Shown piece after piece: positions 1 through 7,697 of a DNA stretch of 64,000 nucleotides. Source of the stretch: Bremerella sp. JC817. Its GTDB lineage: Bacteria; Planctomycetota; Planctomycetia; Pirellulales; Pirellulaceae. How positions within the stretch are numbered: the first letter of the stretch is position 1; every line of letters starts with the position of its first letter. The DNA is taken from the NCBI RefSeq assembly GCF_040718835.1, contig NZ_JBFEFG010000281.1, positions 124,001 to 188,000 on the forward strand, given 5' to 3'. Both the position numbers and the translations under genes were made by a program. The notes under the pieces are model-generated. The model saw only the letters and a program-made list of their open reading frames with translations, had not been told where the DNA came from and made no database searches.

Positions 1-292
1 ACAAAGAGAGTCAGGGTGGAAACCACACATTGTGCCGAAGCACACCTCCTTTGACAAGGGGGCACCGCTAGCCCTACGGCGAAAATTCGTTATCGCCCGA
101 TTATGCTCAAGTTTTCCCCCTCTATCCTCCTTAGCCTCTCTTTTGCCTAGGACAAAGTTGGAGAGTTATTCGTTATTAATAGGCCCTGCCAGCGATCTAA
201 CTTTGCAGATCGGGGAAAACTCGGTGATAATCAAACCCTCACACCCCTTCTCTACCCTCGCCTCACAATCAACTCTCGAAGGAATCTTGCCC
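1..292. other. upstream region, no gene seen
   Basis: An open frame continues upstream of the first oxidoreductase, but the translation before position 293 looks like non-coding sequence and the export signal starts at 293. A TTGACA occurs at 51-56 but has no convincing -10 partner. I see no other feature here. Confidence 0.5.
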
Positions 293-1594
293 ATGCGACA
301 GCCGTCTCTCAGTCGTCGTTCCTTTCTCCGCACCTCTGCCGCAGCCGCTATGGTTGCTGGCACTGGCTTTCACTCGCTGGCATCCGCAGCCGAATCGAAG
401 TCGCCCAACGAACTTCTCGATATCGCGTGTATCGGTGTTGCTAATCGTGCCGCCGAGAACGTCAGAGGGGTCAGTGGCCAAAACCTCGTGGCCATGTGCG
501 ATATCGACGACAACTACCTGAATCAGGCCCTCAAGCAGTACTCCGATAAGAAATCGAATCGCTACAACGATTTCCGAGTCCTACTCGACAAGGAGAAGTC
601 GATCGACGCCGTAGTGGTCAGCACGCCAGACCATACCCACGCTCCGGCTTCGATGTGGGCCATGCAGTTGGGCAAGCATTGCTACTGCGAAAAGCCACTG
701 ACGCACACAGTACACGAAGCCCGCGAGATGACGAACTACGCTGTCAAACACAAGCTGGCGACGCAGATGGGAACGCAGATCCATGCCGGCGACAACTACC
801 GCCGCGTGGTCGAAGCGATCCAGGCCGGCGCTGTCGGCGACGTCACGCACGTCGATGTGTGGGTCGGTAAAGGCTGGGGCGGCGGTACGATCCCGACCGA
901 TCCACCACCGGTCCCCAAGAACGTTCACTGGGACCTTTGGCTCGGCCCAGCAGCCGAACGAGCTTACTCGCCAGTCTACATGCCAGCCCAATGGCGTCGC
1001 TGGTGGGACTTCGGTGGCGGTACGCTTGGTGACATGGGCTGCCACTACATCGACCTGGTGTTCTGGGCTTTGAAACTGAAGTACCCAACCACGATCGAAG
1101 CGGAAGGTCCTTCGCCAGATCCGAACACCGCGCCGCTCGGCCTGACGGTGAACTACACGTTCCCGAAGACCGACGTCGCACCGGCCGTCACCATGAAGTG
1201 GCGTGACGGCGATCATTGCCCACGCGAGATCAACGGGCAAGCGGTTCCTGGCAGTGGCGTGGTCTTCCACGGTACCAAGGGAATGATGATCGCGACCTAC
1301 GGCGACTTCAAACTGCTGCCGGAAGATAAGTTCACCGACTGGAAAGCTCCAGAGCAAACCATTCCGCGGTCGATTGGCCACTACGAAGAATGGATCAAGG
1401 CTTGCAAAGAAGGTACGCCAACGACCTGTAGCTTCGACTACAGCGGTCCGTTGACCGAAACCGTCTTGCTGGGAAACGTCGCCTTCCGCACCGGCGGTCC
1501 AATTGAATGGGACGCCAAGTCGTTGAAGGTCACCAATAACGATTCCGCCAACCAGTACATCGAGCGGAAGTACCGCGAAGGCTGGCGAATCTAA
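293..1594 (+). CDS. Tat-exported Gfo/Idh/MocA family oxidoreductase
   Basis: This 433-residue protein belongs to the NAD(P)-dependent Gfo/Idh/MocA family, which oxidises or reduces sugars, inositols and related polyols; the substrate cannot be told from sequence. A twin-arginine signal (SRRSFLRTS, residues 7-15, then an Ala-rich stretch ending near ASAA) predicts folded export. The nucleotide-binding segment near residues 44-55 (IACIGVANRA) has a degenerate glycine motif. The family EKP motif is at about 133-135 and the GDMGCHYID motif, with the usual catalytic His/Asp, at about 246-254. I chose ATG 293 because the Tat signal begins there. Such exported members are abundant in planctomycetes. 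It stands alone and ends in a clear terminator. A paralogue lies at 43633-44985. Confidence 0.85.
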   Translation: MRQPSLSRRSFLRTSAAAAMVAGTGFHSLASAAESKSPNELLDIACIGVANRAAENVRGVSGQNLVAMCDIDDNYLNQALKQYSDKKSNRYNDFRVLLDKEKSIDAVVVSTPDHTHAPASMWAMQLGKHCYCEKPLTHTVHEAREMTNYAVKHKLATQMGTQIHAGDNYRRVVEAIQAGAVGDVTHVDVWVGKGWGGGTIPTDPPPVPKNVHWDLWLGPAAERAYSPVYMPAQWRRWWDFGGGTLGDMGCHYIDLVFWALKLKYPTTIEAEGPSPDPNTAPLGLTVNYTFPKTDVAPAVTMKWRDGDHCPREINGQAVPGSGVVFHGTKGMMIATYGDFKLLPEDKFTDWKAPEQTIPRSIGHYEEWIKACKEGTPTTCSFDYSGPLTETVLLGNVAFRTGGPIEWDAKSLKVTNNDSANQYIERKYREGWRI

Positions 1595-1617
1595 GTCGAT
1601 CGATTTCCGAATGAAGC

Positions 1618-1655
1618 AGCCCTGGGACGTCCAACGATGCCCCAGGGCTTTTTTG
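1618..1655 (+). terminator. intrinsic terminator after oxidoreductase gene
   Basis: A 9-bp perfect stem AGCCCTGGG (1618-1626) / CCCAGGGCT (1641-1649) is followed directly by six T residues. It lies 24 nt after the stop codon and separates the gene from the convergent VOC gene. Confidence 0.85.
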
Positions 1656-1742
1656 TTTCTTGACCTTCAACTCGAACGTCCTTCAACAACGATCCGATTC
1701 AAATCGGCCTAGCGTTCAGATGAAGCAACTTGCCTTCATCCG

Positions 1743-2144
1743 CTAGTCGATGAACGGCGGATCGGCCGGGTAGACGGCCACTTCAATCGAGTGCCCGTCC
1801 GGGTCTTGGAAGAACGTTTGATGGATGTTGCCTGCGTTGACGCGTTGGATGAACGGGATGCCATGTTCGTTCAAGATCTCAACCAGCGTGGCACTATCGT
1901 CCATGGCAAACGCGTAGTGATCGGCGCGCGAGTTGGGGCCTTCGCCGAACTGACCGAGGTGCTCGGTTTCCAGGATATGAATCTGAATTCCATAGCCCAC
2001 CAGCCAGGCCCCTGGGAAATCGAAAGGAGGTCGTTGCACCTCGCGAAAACCAAGGACATCGCGGTAGAAGTCGCGGCTTACCGCGGTGTCGCGAACGGCC
2101 AGGGCCAAGTGATTTAGTCCCTTCAACGGGAGTGGTCGTGTCAT
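1743..2144 (-). CDS. VOC (glyoxalase/dioxygenase fold) family protein
   Basis: This 133-residue protein is a single vicinal-oxygen-chelate module made of two beta-alpha-beta-beta-beta units. Candidate metal ligands are His12 (GLNHLAL), a central His (56 or 76) and Glu121 (HSIEV), the usual H/H/E pattern of the glyoxalase I / bleomycin-resistance superfamily. Reactions in this fold range from glutathione-adduct isomerisation to ring cleavage and drug binding, so no substrate is assigned. The frame can be extended to 2240, but MTRPLPLKGLNHLAL at 2144 matches the normal family N-terminus. It has no operon partner and is convergent with the upstream oxidoreductase gene. Confidence 0.8.
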   Translation of the reverse strand: MTRPLPLKGLNHLALAVRDTAVSRDFYRDVLGFREVQRPPFDFPGAWLVGYGIQIHILETEHLGQFGEGPNSRADHYAFAMDDSATLVEILNEHGIPFIQRVNAGNIHQTFFQDPDGHSIEVAVYPADPPFID

Positions 2145-2308
2145 GCTTGCATTCCTTCGAGCGAACGTTTTTCGATGTGCCTTCAGGATACTTTCAGCAC
2201 AACCCCCTGTCGCCATGGGTACAGTTGCGACTGTCACCAAACGGTTGTTTAGCTGTTAGCGATTTTCCTTAAACAACCCTCAACTTTGTTGCCTTTCCGC
2301 GGCTTCCC

Positions 2309-2355
2309 GCCCATTCGCGAGACGTAGTGGGCTGCTTACAATCAAGCGAATGGGC
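2309..2355. promoter_or_regulatory. 10-bp inverted repeat around a putative tdh promoter
   Basis: GCCCATTCGC (2309-2318) is repeated in inverted orientation as GCGAATGGGC (2346-2355), a perfect 10-bp match with a 27-bp spacer. A TACAAT -10-like element sits between the arms at 2337-2342, so the right arm would cover the transcription start. This fits an operator for a dimeric repressor or a 5' RNA hairpin. The -35 region is poor. Confidence 0.4.
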
Positions 2356-2400
2356 CCCATGTTTAACTTCGCGCAGAGCACTCGCTAGGACCACCATTCA

Positions 2401-3435
2401 ATGAAAGCGCTCGTCAAGCGTCATGCGGAAAAAGGGTTGTGGCTGGAAGACGTCCCGGAACCAACCATTGGTATTAACGACGTTCTGATCAAGACCTTGA
2501 AGACCGGCATCTGCGGTACCGACGTCCACATCTACAAGTGGGATGCCTGGGCTCAGAAAACCATTCCGGTTCCGATGGTCGTCGGTCACGAGTTCGTTGG
2601 CGAGATTGTCGAAGTTGGCTCGAACGTTCATATCTTCGAGCCGGGCCAGATCGTCAGTGGCGAAGGTCACGTCGTCTGTGGCAAGTGCCGCAACTGCATG
2701 GCCGGTCGTCGTCACCTGTGTGCGGAAACGGTCGGCATCGGCGTGAATCGCCCAGGGGCTTTCGCGGAATACATTTCGATTCCGATGACCAACGTCTGGC
2801 ATCATGCCGATGGCATTCCGCTCGACGTCGCTTCGATCTTCGATCCGTTCGGCAACGCCGTGCACACCGCCCTCACCTTCCCGGTTCTGGGCGAAGACGT
2901 CCTGATCACCGGGGCTGGTCCCATCGGCTGCATGGCCGCTGCGGTCTGTCAGTATGCCGGGGCTCGCTACGTGGTGGTGACCGACGTCAATCCATGGCGT
3001 TTGGAACTGGCTAAGAAGCTGGGTGCGACTCGTGTCGTCGACGTTCGTAAAGAAAAGCTGAGCGACGTCCAAAAAGAACTGGGCATGGTCGAGGGCTTTG
3101 ACGTTGGCTTGGAAATGTCGGGCAACGCGATCGCCTTCCGCGACATGATTGCCAACATGAGCCATGGCGGCAAGATCGCGATGCTCGGCATTCCGCCAGA
3201 TGAAATCTCGATCGACTGGAATGATGTGATCTTCAACATGCTGACGATCAAAGGCATCTACGGCCGTCAGATGTACGAGACCTGGTACCAGATGACGGTG
3301 CTGCTGCAGGGCGGCTTGGACATCAGCCCGGTCATCACGCACCATCTGCCATTCACCGAATATGAAGCAGGCTTCGAGGCGATGTTCTCAGGCCAGTCTG
3401 GCAAAGTCGTTCTCGACTGGGCCGAACTTACGTAA
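2401..3435 (+). CDS. tdh: L-threonine 3-dehydrogenase
   Basis: Tdh oxidises L-threonine with NAD+ to 2-amino-3-ketobutyrate, which the next gene product (Kbl) cleaves with CoA to glycine and acetyl-CoA. The 344-residue length is normal for this zinc-dependent medium-chain dehydrogenase. Catalytic zinc residues are Cys38 (GICGTDVH) with His63-Glu64. The structural zinc is held by Cys93, Cys96, Cys99 and Cys107. The Rossmann motif GAGPIG is at 171-176. The tdh-kbl order, with 111 nt between them, is the classical threonine utilisation operon. A 9-bp stem-loop lies in the gap. Confidence 0.96.
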   Translation: MKALVKRHAEKGLWLEDVPEPTIGINDVLIKTLKTGICGTDVHIYKWDAWAQKTIPVPMVVGHEFVGEIVEVGSNVHIFEPGQIVSGEGHVVCGKCRNCMAGRRHLCAETVGIGVNRPGAFAEYISIPMTNVWHHADGIPLDVASIFDPFGNAVHTALTFPVLGEDVLITGAGPIGCMAAAVCQYAGARYVVVTDVNPWRLELAKKLGATRVVDVRKEKLSDVQKELGMVEGFDVGLEMSGNAIAFRDMIANMSHGGKIAMLGIPPDEISIDWNDVIFNMLTIKGIYGRQMYETWYQMTVLLQGGLDISPVITHHLPFTEYEAGFEAMFSGQSGKVVLDWAELT

Positions 3436-3481
3436 GACACCATCCGCGGCGCGAACGTACCTCGCGTCACCCTCGACTCCG

Positions 3482-3511
3482 GTCCTCAGGGCATTTCTTT
3501 CGCCTGAGGAC
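3482..3511 (+). other. intercistronic stem-loop between tdh and kbl
   Basis: GTCCTCAGG (3482-3490) pairs perfectly with CCTGAGGAC (3503-3511) around a 12-nt loop. There is no U-tract, so this is more likely an RNA-stability or processing element than a terminator. A GAGGAG ribosome-binding site for kbl follows at 3530-3535. Confidence 0.5.
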
Positions 3512-3546
3512 TTGGGGACACGACTCGATGAGGAGCGAAGACAATC

Positions 3547-4734
3547 ATGTGGAATTCGGACATTCAATCGCGTTACGCCGGCATCTTGAGCGAGATCCAA
3601 GAGGCAGGCCTGTACAAGAACGAGCGAACGATCCTGTCGCCGCAGAAGTCGAAGATCGACCTGCCGCAGCAGCAATCGGTGCTGAACATGTGCGCGAACA
3701 ACTATCTCGGCCTGTCGGACAATGCCGAGATTATCGCCGCCGCTAAAGAAGGGCTGGAACGCTGGGGCTACGGCCTGTCGTCGGTTCGCTTCATTTGTGG
3801 CACGCAGCAATCGCACCAGTCGCTGGAACACGAACTGACGAAGTTCCTGGGGATGGAAGACACCATCCTCTATTCGTCGTGCTTCGATGCCAACGGCGGC
3901 TTGTTCGAGACGATCCTCGGCCCGGAAGATGCCATCATCTCGGACGAGTTGAACCACGCCAGCATCATCGACGGCGTTCGTCTCTGTAAGGCGAAGCGGT
4001 TCCGTTACAAAAACAACGACATGAGCGACCTGGAAGCCAAGCTGAAGGAAGCATCGGATGCTCGCGTTAAATTGATTGCCACGGACGGCGTCTTCAGCAT
4101 GGACGGCTACATCTGCAATCTTCCGGACCTGTGCGATTTGGCCGACAAGTACGGCGCGATGGTCATGGTCGACGACTCGCACGCGGTCGGTTTCATGGGT
4201 AAGCATGGGCGAGGCACGCACGAGCATCACGACGTGATCGATCGCATCGACATCATCACCGGTACCCTCGGCAAGGCGCTGGGTGGTGCCTCAGGCGGTT
4301 ACACCAGCGGCCGAAAAGAAATCATCGACCTACTGCGTCAGCGATCGCGACCTTACCTCTTCTCGAACACCTTGGCCCCGCCAATCGTGGCAGGCTCGCT
4401 GAAGGCGCTGGAGCTGATCCAAGCTTCGACCGCTTTGCGTGACAAGCTGGAGACGAACACCAAGTTCTTCCGGGAAGAGATCGCCAAATTGGGGCTCGAT
4501 GTGCTGCCAGGCGAACACCCCATTGTGCCGGTGATGTTCTACGATGCCAAAGTGGCCGCCGATTTCTCTGAACGTTTGCTCAAACGGGGTGTCTACGTGA
4601 TTGGGTTCTCCTACCCGGTGGTGCCTCAGGGTAAGGCTCGAATCCGTACCCAGGTCTCGGCTGGTCATTCCCTGGAAGAGCTGAAGTTTGCCGTGGAACA
4701 GTTCGCAGCCGTCAAAGCGGAACTGGGCCTGTAA
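3547..4734 (+). CDS. kbl: glycine C-acetyltransferase (2-amino-3-ketobutyrate CoA ligase)
   Basis: This PLP-dependent alpha-oxoamine synthase, 395 residues, splits 2-amino-3-ketobutyrate with CoA into glycine and acetyl-CoA, the second step of threonine degradation. The PLP lysine is Lys243 in [11 protein letters not shown]. His136 (LNHAS) stacks on the cofactor, and the VDDSHAVG segment at 208-215 supplies the cofactor Asp and His. The [10 protein letters not shown] segment near 86-95 is typical of the family. The start is ATG with GAGGAG 11 nt upstream. Its place directly after tdh makes Kbl far more likely than the related AONS, ALAS or SPT enzymes. Confidence 0.95.
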   Translation: MWNSDIQSRYAGILSEIQEAGLYKNERTILSPQKSKIDLPQQQSVLNMCANNYLGLSDNAEIIAAAKEGLERWGYGLSSVRFICGTQQSHQSLEHELTKFLGMEDTILYSSCFDANGGLFETILGPEDAIISDELNHASIIDGVRLCKAKRFRYKNNDMSDLEAKLKEASDARVKLIATDGVFSMDGYICNLPDLCDLADKYGAMVMVDDSHAVGFMGKHGRGTHEHHDVIDRIDIITGTLGKALGGASGGYTSGRKEIIDLLRQRSRPYLFSNTLAPPIVAGSLKALELIQASTALRDKLETNTKFFREEIAKLGLDVLPGEHPIVPVMFYDAKVAADFSERLLKRGVYVIGFSYPVVPQGKARIRTQVSAGHSLEELKFAVEQFAAVKAELGL

Positions 4735-4752
4735 CAGTTATTCATGGTGCGA

Positions 4753-4783
4753 GTGGCCAGGAGAGTGTGCTTCTCCTGGCCAC
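4753..4783 (+). terminator. stem-loop after kbl, terminator-like
   Basis: A perfect 12-bp stem, GTGGCCAGGAGA (4753-4764) / TCTCCTGGCCAC (4772-4783), with a 7-nt loop lies 18 nt after the kbl stop. It lacks a T-tract, so it may be a 3'-end stabiliser rather than a strong terminator. Confidence 0.5.
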
Positions 4784-4873
4784 GATGACCCGGCGGTTTG
4801 TCCGGGCCTCTACTCTGCGCTAAATCGCGTAGTTCGTCGCCCAACCTCTTAGCGGGCAACAACTTTAGCCCAG

Positions 4874-4903
4874 TTGACTACTCGCCCCACGGCAACCTAG
4901 GAT
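4874..4903 (+). promoter_or_regulatory. putative sigma-70 promoter for hom
   Basis: TTGACT (4874-4879) and TAGGAT (4898-4903) are separated by 18 bp, which would start transcription near 4911, about 44 nt before hom. I looked for a threonine-rich leader peptide here and found none. Confidence 0.45.
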
Positions 4904-4954
4904 GATCCCTTTCACCATCGAATTAGTTCATCCTCCTACCGTTCGTTCGTACCC

Positions 4955-6262
4955 ATGCACAAAACGAAGGTCGCCATTGTCGGCGTAGGAACCGTCGGAG
5001 CCGGCGTCGCCAAAATCCTGCTTGATCACGGTGATCGTACCGCGCGTAACGCCGGAACCACGCTGTGGTTAGAGAAAGCAGTCGTCCGCGATCTGAGCCG
5101 GGCTCGCGATTGCGAATTGCCCGAAGGCGTGCTGACGGACGACCTGAACGAAGTCACCAACGACCCAGATATTAAGGTCGTCGCGCAGCTGATTGGGGGG
5201 ATCGAACCGGCCCGCACCATCATGCTGAAGCTGCTGGAAAGTGGCAAAGATATTGTCACTGCCAATAAAGCGCTGATTGCGGAACATGGTGCCGAACTGT
5301 TCGCTCGGGCCCGCGAACTGGGGCGCTGCATCGCATTCGACGCGGCGGTCGCCGGTGGGATTCCGATCATCACCAATCTCAGCCAGTGCCTGACCGCTAA
5401 CCGGGTCACCTCCCTCAGCGGCATCTTGAACGGCACCTCGAACTTCATTGCTTCGGCGATGGAAGAACAAGAGGCCAGCTATAAGTGGGCCGTCAAAGAA
5501 GCCCAGCGACTTGGCTATGCCGAAGCTGACCCAACGATGGACGTCGACGGCACCGATGCCGCTCAAAAGCTGGCGATCCTGGCCCACATCGCGTTTGGCG
5601 TGAAGATCGACTGGAAGAGCATCCCACGCGAAGGGATCGACAAACTTCAGCCGGTCGATATTCGCTTTGCAAAAGAGCTGGGCTACCGCATCAAACTGCT
5701 GGCCTCGGCCCAATTGAGTGACGATGGCCTGGAAGTCCATGTTTCTCCGACGCTGATCCGCGAAGGGGAACCTTTGGCGGAAGTTCGTGGCCCGTTCAAT
5801 GCCATCAGTGTCGTTGGCGATCAGGTCGGTCCGCTCTTCTTCCATGGCCAAGGTGCCGGGCAGAAGCCAACCGCATCGTCGGTGGCCGCCGACATGATCG
5901 ACATGGCAGTCGGACGCACCGCGTTGACCTTCCGTACGCTGAAGCTGTTCACCGAAACGCACAGCGATATTCAGGTCTGCACGTCCGACAAGATCCGCGG
6001 TCGCCATTACTTCCGCTTCAGCGTCGAAGACCAGCCAGGCGTGTTGGCCGACATCGCTCGAGTTCTGGGAGACCAGGGAATCTCGATCGCGTCGGTGATT
6101 CAGCACGAGCCAGAACATCTCGACGGCGACACCAAAACGTACGTTCCGCTGGTCATCATGACCCATGTGGCAACCCAAGGCCAGGCAGGCAAAGCGTTGG
6201 AAATCATCGCGAAAATGCCTTCGGTCAAACCGGGTGCCCGCAAGATGCTGGTCCAAGACTAA
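4955..6262 (+). CDS. hom: homoserine dehydrogenase
   Basis: This 435-residue enzyme reduces aspartate semialdehyde to homoserine, the branch point toward threonine, isoleucine and methionine. Residues 6-17 carry the NAD(P) motif GVGTVGAG. The catalytic domain shows TANKALIAEHG near 105 and LNGTSNFI in the middle of the protein. The last ~85 residues form an ACT domain (SVEDQPGVLADIARVLGDQG), the usual threonine feedback site. Length and architecture match the monofunctional Bacillus-type enzyme, not the ThrA fusion. The next gene (161 nt downstream) may supply homoserine kinase, and lysC follows. Confidence 0.95.
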   Translation: MHKTKVAIVGVGTVGAGVAKILLDHGDRTARNAGTTLWLEKAVVRDLSRARDCELPEGVLTDDLNEVTNDPDIKVVAQLIGGIEPARTIMLKLLESGKDIVTANKALIAEHGAELFARARELGRCIAFDAAVAGGIPIITNLSQCLTANRVTSLSGILNGTSNFIASAMEEQEASYKWAVKEAQRLGYAEADPTMDVDGTDAAQKLAILAHIAFGVKIDWKSIPREGIDKLQPVDIRFAKELGYRIKLLASAQLSDDGLEVHVSPTLIREGEPLAEVRGPFNAISVVGDQVGPLFFHGQGAGQKPTASSVAADMIDMAVGRTALTFRTLKLFTETHSDIQVCTSDKIRGRHYFRFSVEDQPGVLADIARVLGDQGISIASVIQHEPEHLDGDTKTYVPLVIMTHVATQGQAGKALEIIAKMPSVKPGARKMLVQD

Positions 6263-6423
6263 GCACGCGGCCTTGGCTGAAGCTGAGAAACGGACTTGCT
6301 CTGCGGCGATCGTTTCTTCATCCAAAGCCTCACCGGCGCGAAATGCCACGGAGGTTCGCGCCAGTAAGCTCACTCTGCCTACATTCCATTTACGTCGGTT
6401 TTCACGAAGGAGATTCGGGAACT

Positions 6424-7626
6424 ATGAAATACGCGATTGTCATTCCCGACGGCTGCGCTGATGAACCGCAAGAGTCGCTCGGTGGTAAGACCCCACTGGA
6501 AGCCGCCAACATCCCGAACATGGACGCCGTCGCGAAAGCTGGCGTTGTCGGCCGTGCGGACAACGTTCCAAGCCATCTGCCGGCCGGAAGCGACGTCGCC
6601 AACCTCAGCCTTCTTGGTTACAGCCCTCTGGAATACTTCACCGGCCGCGCTCCGCTGGAAGCCGCCGCCCAAGGCATTCAACTCGGTGCCGACGACTGGG
6701 CTGTCCGCTGCAACCTGGTGACGATCCAAGACCAGATCATGAAGAGCTTCACGGCGGGACAAATCTCGACCGAAGAAGCCAAGGCACTGCTCGAATCCGC
6801 TCAGCAGGAGCTGGCCGGCGAAGGAGTCGAGTTCCATCCGGGCGTCAGCTACCGCAACCTGCTGATCTATCGTGGCGAAGGGCGTCCGGCTCCGTTCACG
6901 ATGGATACCCGCACCACGCCACCGCACGACCTAAGCGACAAGTCGGTCGCCGACAGCTATCCGCGAGGCCTGGGCAGTGACTGGCTTGCCGACATGATGA
7001 GCCGCAGCGTCGAGCTGTTCGCCAACCATCCGGTCAATCAAAAGCGCATCGCCGAAGGCAAGCCGCCAGCGACCAACGTCTGGCTATGGGGTCTGGGTCG
7101 TCGCCCTGCCCTGACGCCGTTTGCGGACCTGTATGGCAAAACCGGCAAGATGATCACCGCCGTCGACTTGCTGCGAGGCCTGGCCGCGCTGATCGGTTGG
7201 GATCGCATCGAAGTCCCAGGAGCAACCGGCTACCTCGACACCGACTACGCCGCGAAGGGCCAGTATGCGATCGACGCGTTGGACTCGACCGACGTGATCT
7301 GTGTACATGTCGAAGCCACCGACGAAGCCTCGCATGAAGGTAGCGTCGAAGAAAAGATTAAGGCCCTGGAAGCGATCGACGGAAAGATCGTCGGCCCACT
7401 GCATGAAGCCCTGAAGAAGCATGGCGAATATCGTTTGATCGTGTTGCCCGATCATCCGACTTTCTGCCGTACCAAAACCCACAGCCATGGCTTCGTGCCA
7501 CTTGCCATGTGTGGCAGTGACATCGAAGCAGACTCGTTTGAAACCTACAACGAGCGCAACGCCGACGCTTCGTCGCTAAGCTTCGATGAAGGTTGGAAGA
7601 TGATGCCTCACTTCCTCGGCGTGTAA
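6424..7626 (+). CDS. ApgM-family protein: cofactor-independent phosphoglycerate mutase or candidate homoserine kinase
   Basis: This 400-residue protein belongs to the alkaline-phosphatase superfamily branch known as archaeal-type 2,3-bisphosphoglycerate-independent phosphoglycerate mutase (ApgM). The metal-binding start MKYAIVIPDGCADEP, the nucleophile segment GSDVANLSLLGY (Ser near 56) and the C-terminal metal motif LPDHPTF with a nearby HSHG fit the family. One subfamily has a TIGRFAM description as a proposed homoserine kinase because it lies among threonine genes. Here it sits directly between hom and lysC, and no GHMP-type thrB is visible in the window, so the kinase role deserves equal weight. 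ATG 6424 is preferred over 6343 because AAGGAG (6407-6412) precedes it and the family N-terminus begins there. Confidence 0.8.
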   Translation: MKYAIVIPDGCADEPQESLGGKTPLEAANIPNMDAVAKAGVVGRADNVPSHLPAGSDVANLSLLGYSPLEYFTGRAPLEAAAQGIQLGADDWAVRCNLVTIQDQIMKSFTAGQISTEEAKALLESAQQELAGEGVEFHPGVSYRNLLIYRGEGRPAPFTMDTRTTPPHDLSDKSVADSYPRGLGSDWLADMMSRSVELFANHPVNQKRIAEGKPPATNVWLWGLGRRPALTPFADLYGKTGKMITAVDLLRGLAALIGWDRIEVPGATGYLDTDYAAKGQYAIDALDSTDVICVHVEATDEASHEGSVEEKIKALEAIDGKIVGPLHEALKKHGEYRLIVLPDHPTFCRTKTHSHGFVPLAMCGSDIEADSFETYNERNADASSLSFDEGWKMMPHFLGV

Positions 7627-7697
7627 TTTTCAGGCCGCGGCGGTTGCCCGGCCAGTCTCTTTGCCCAGTGTTACCTTATTACGGATGACACCATTCC

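Noticed and set aside
2398..3345. 315-residue minus-strand open frame
   Set aside because: It is antisense to the entire tdh gene, whose zinc and NAD motifs are intact, and its translation has no recognisable domain.
4735..4954. Threonine-type leader peptide before hom
   Set aside because: Short frames exist here, but none is rich in Thr or Ile, and the 12-bp hairpin lies before the predicted promoter.
5069..6373. 434-residue minus-strand open frame
   Set aside because: It is the complement of hom. High-GC codon bias keeps this frame open; it has His/Arg/Asp-rich composition and no fold.
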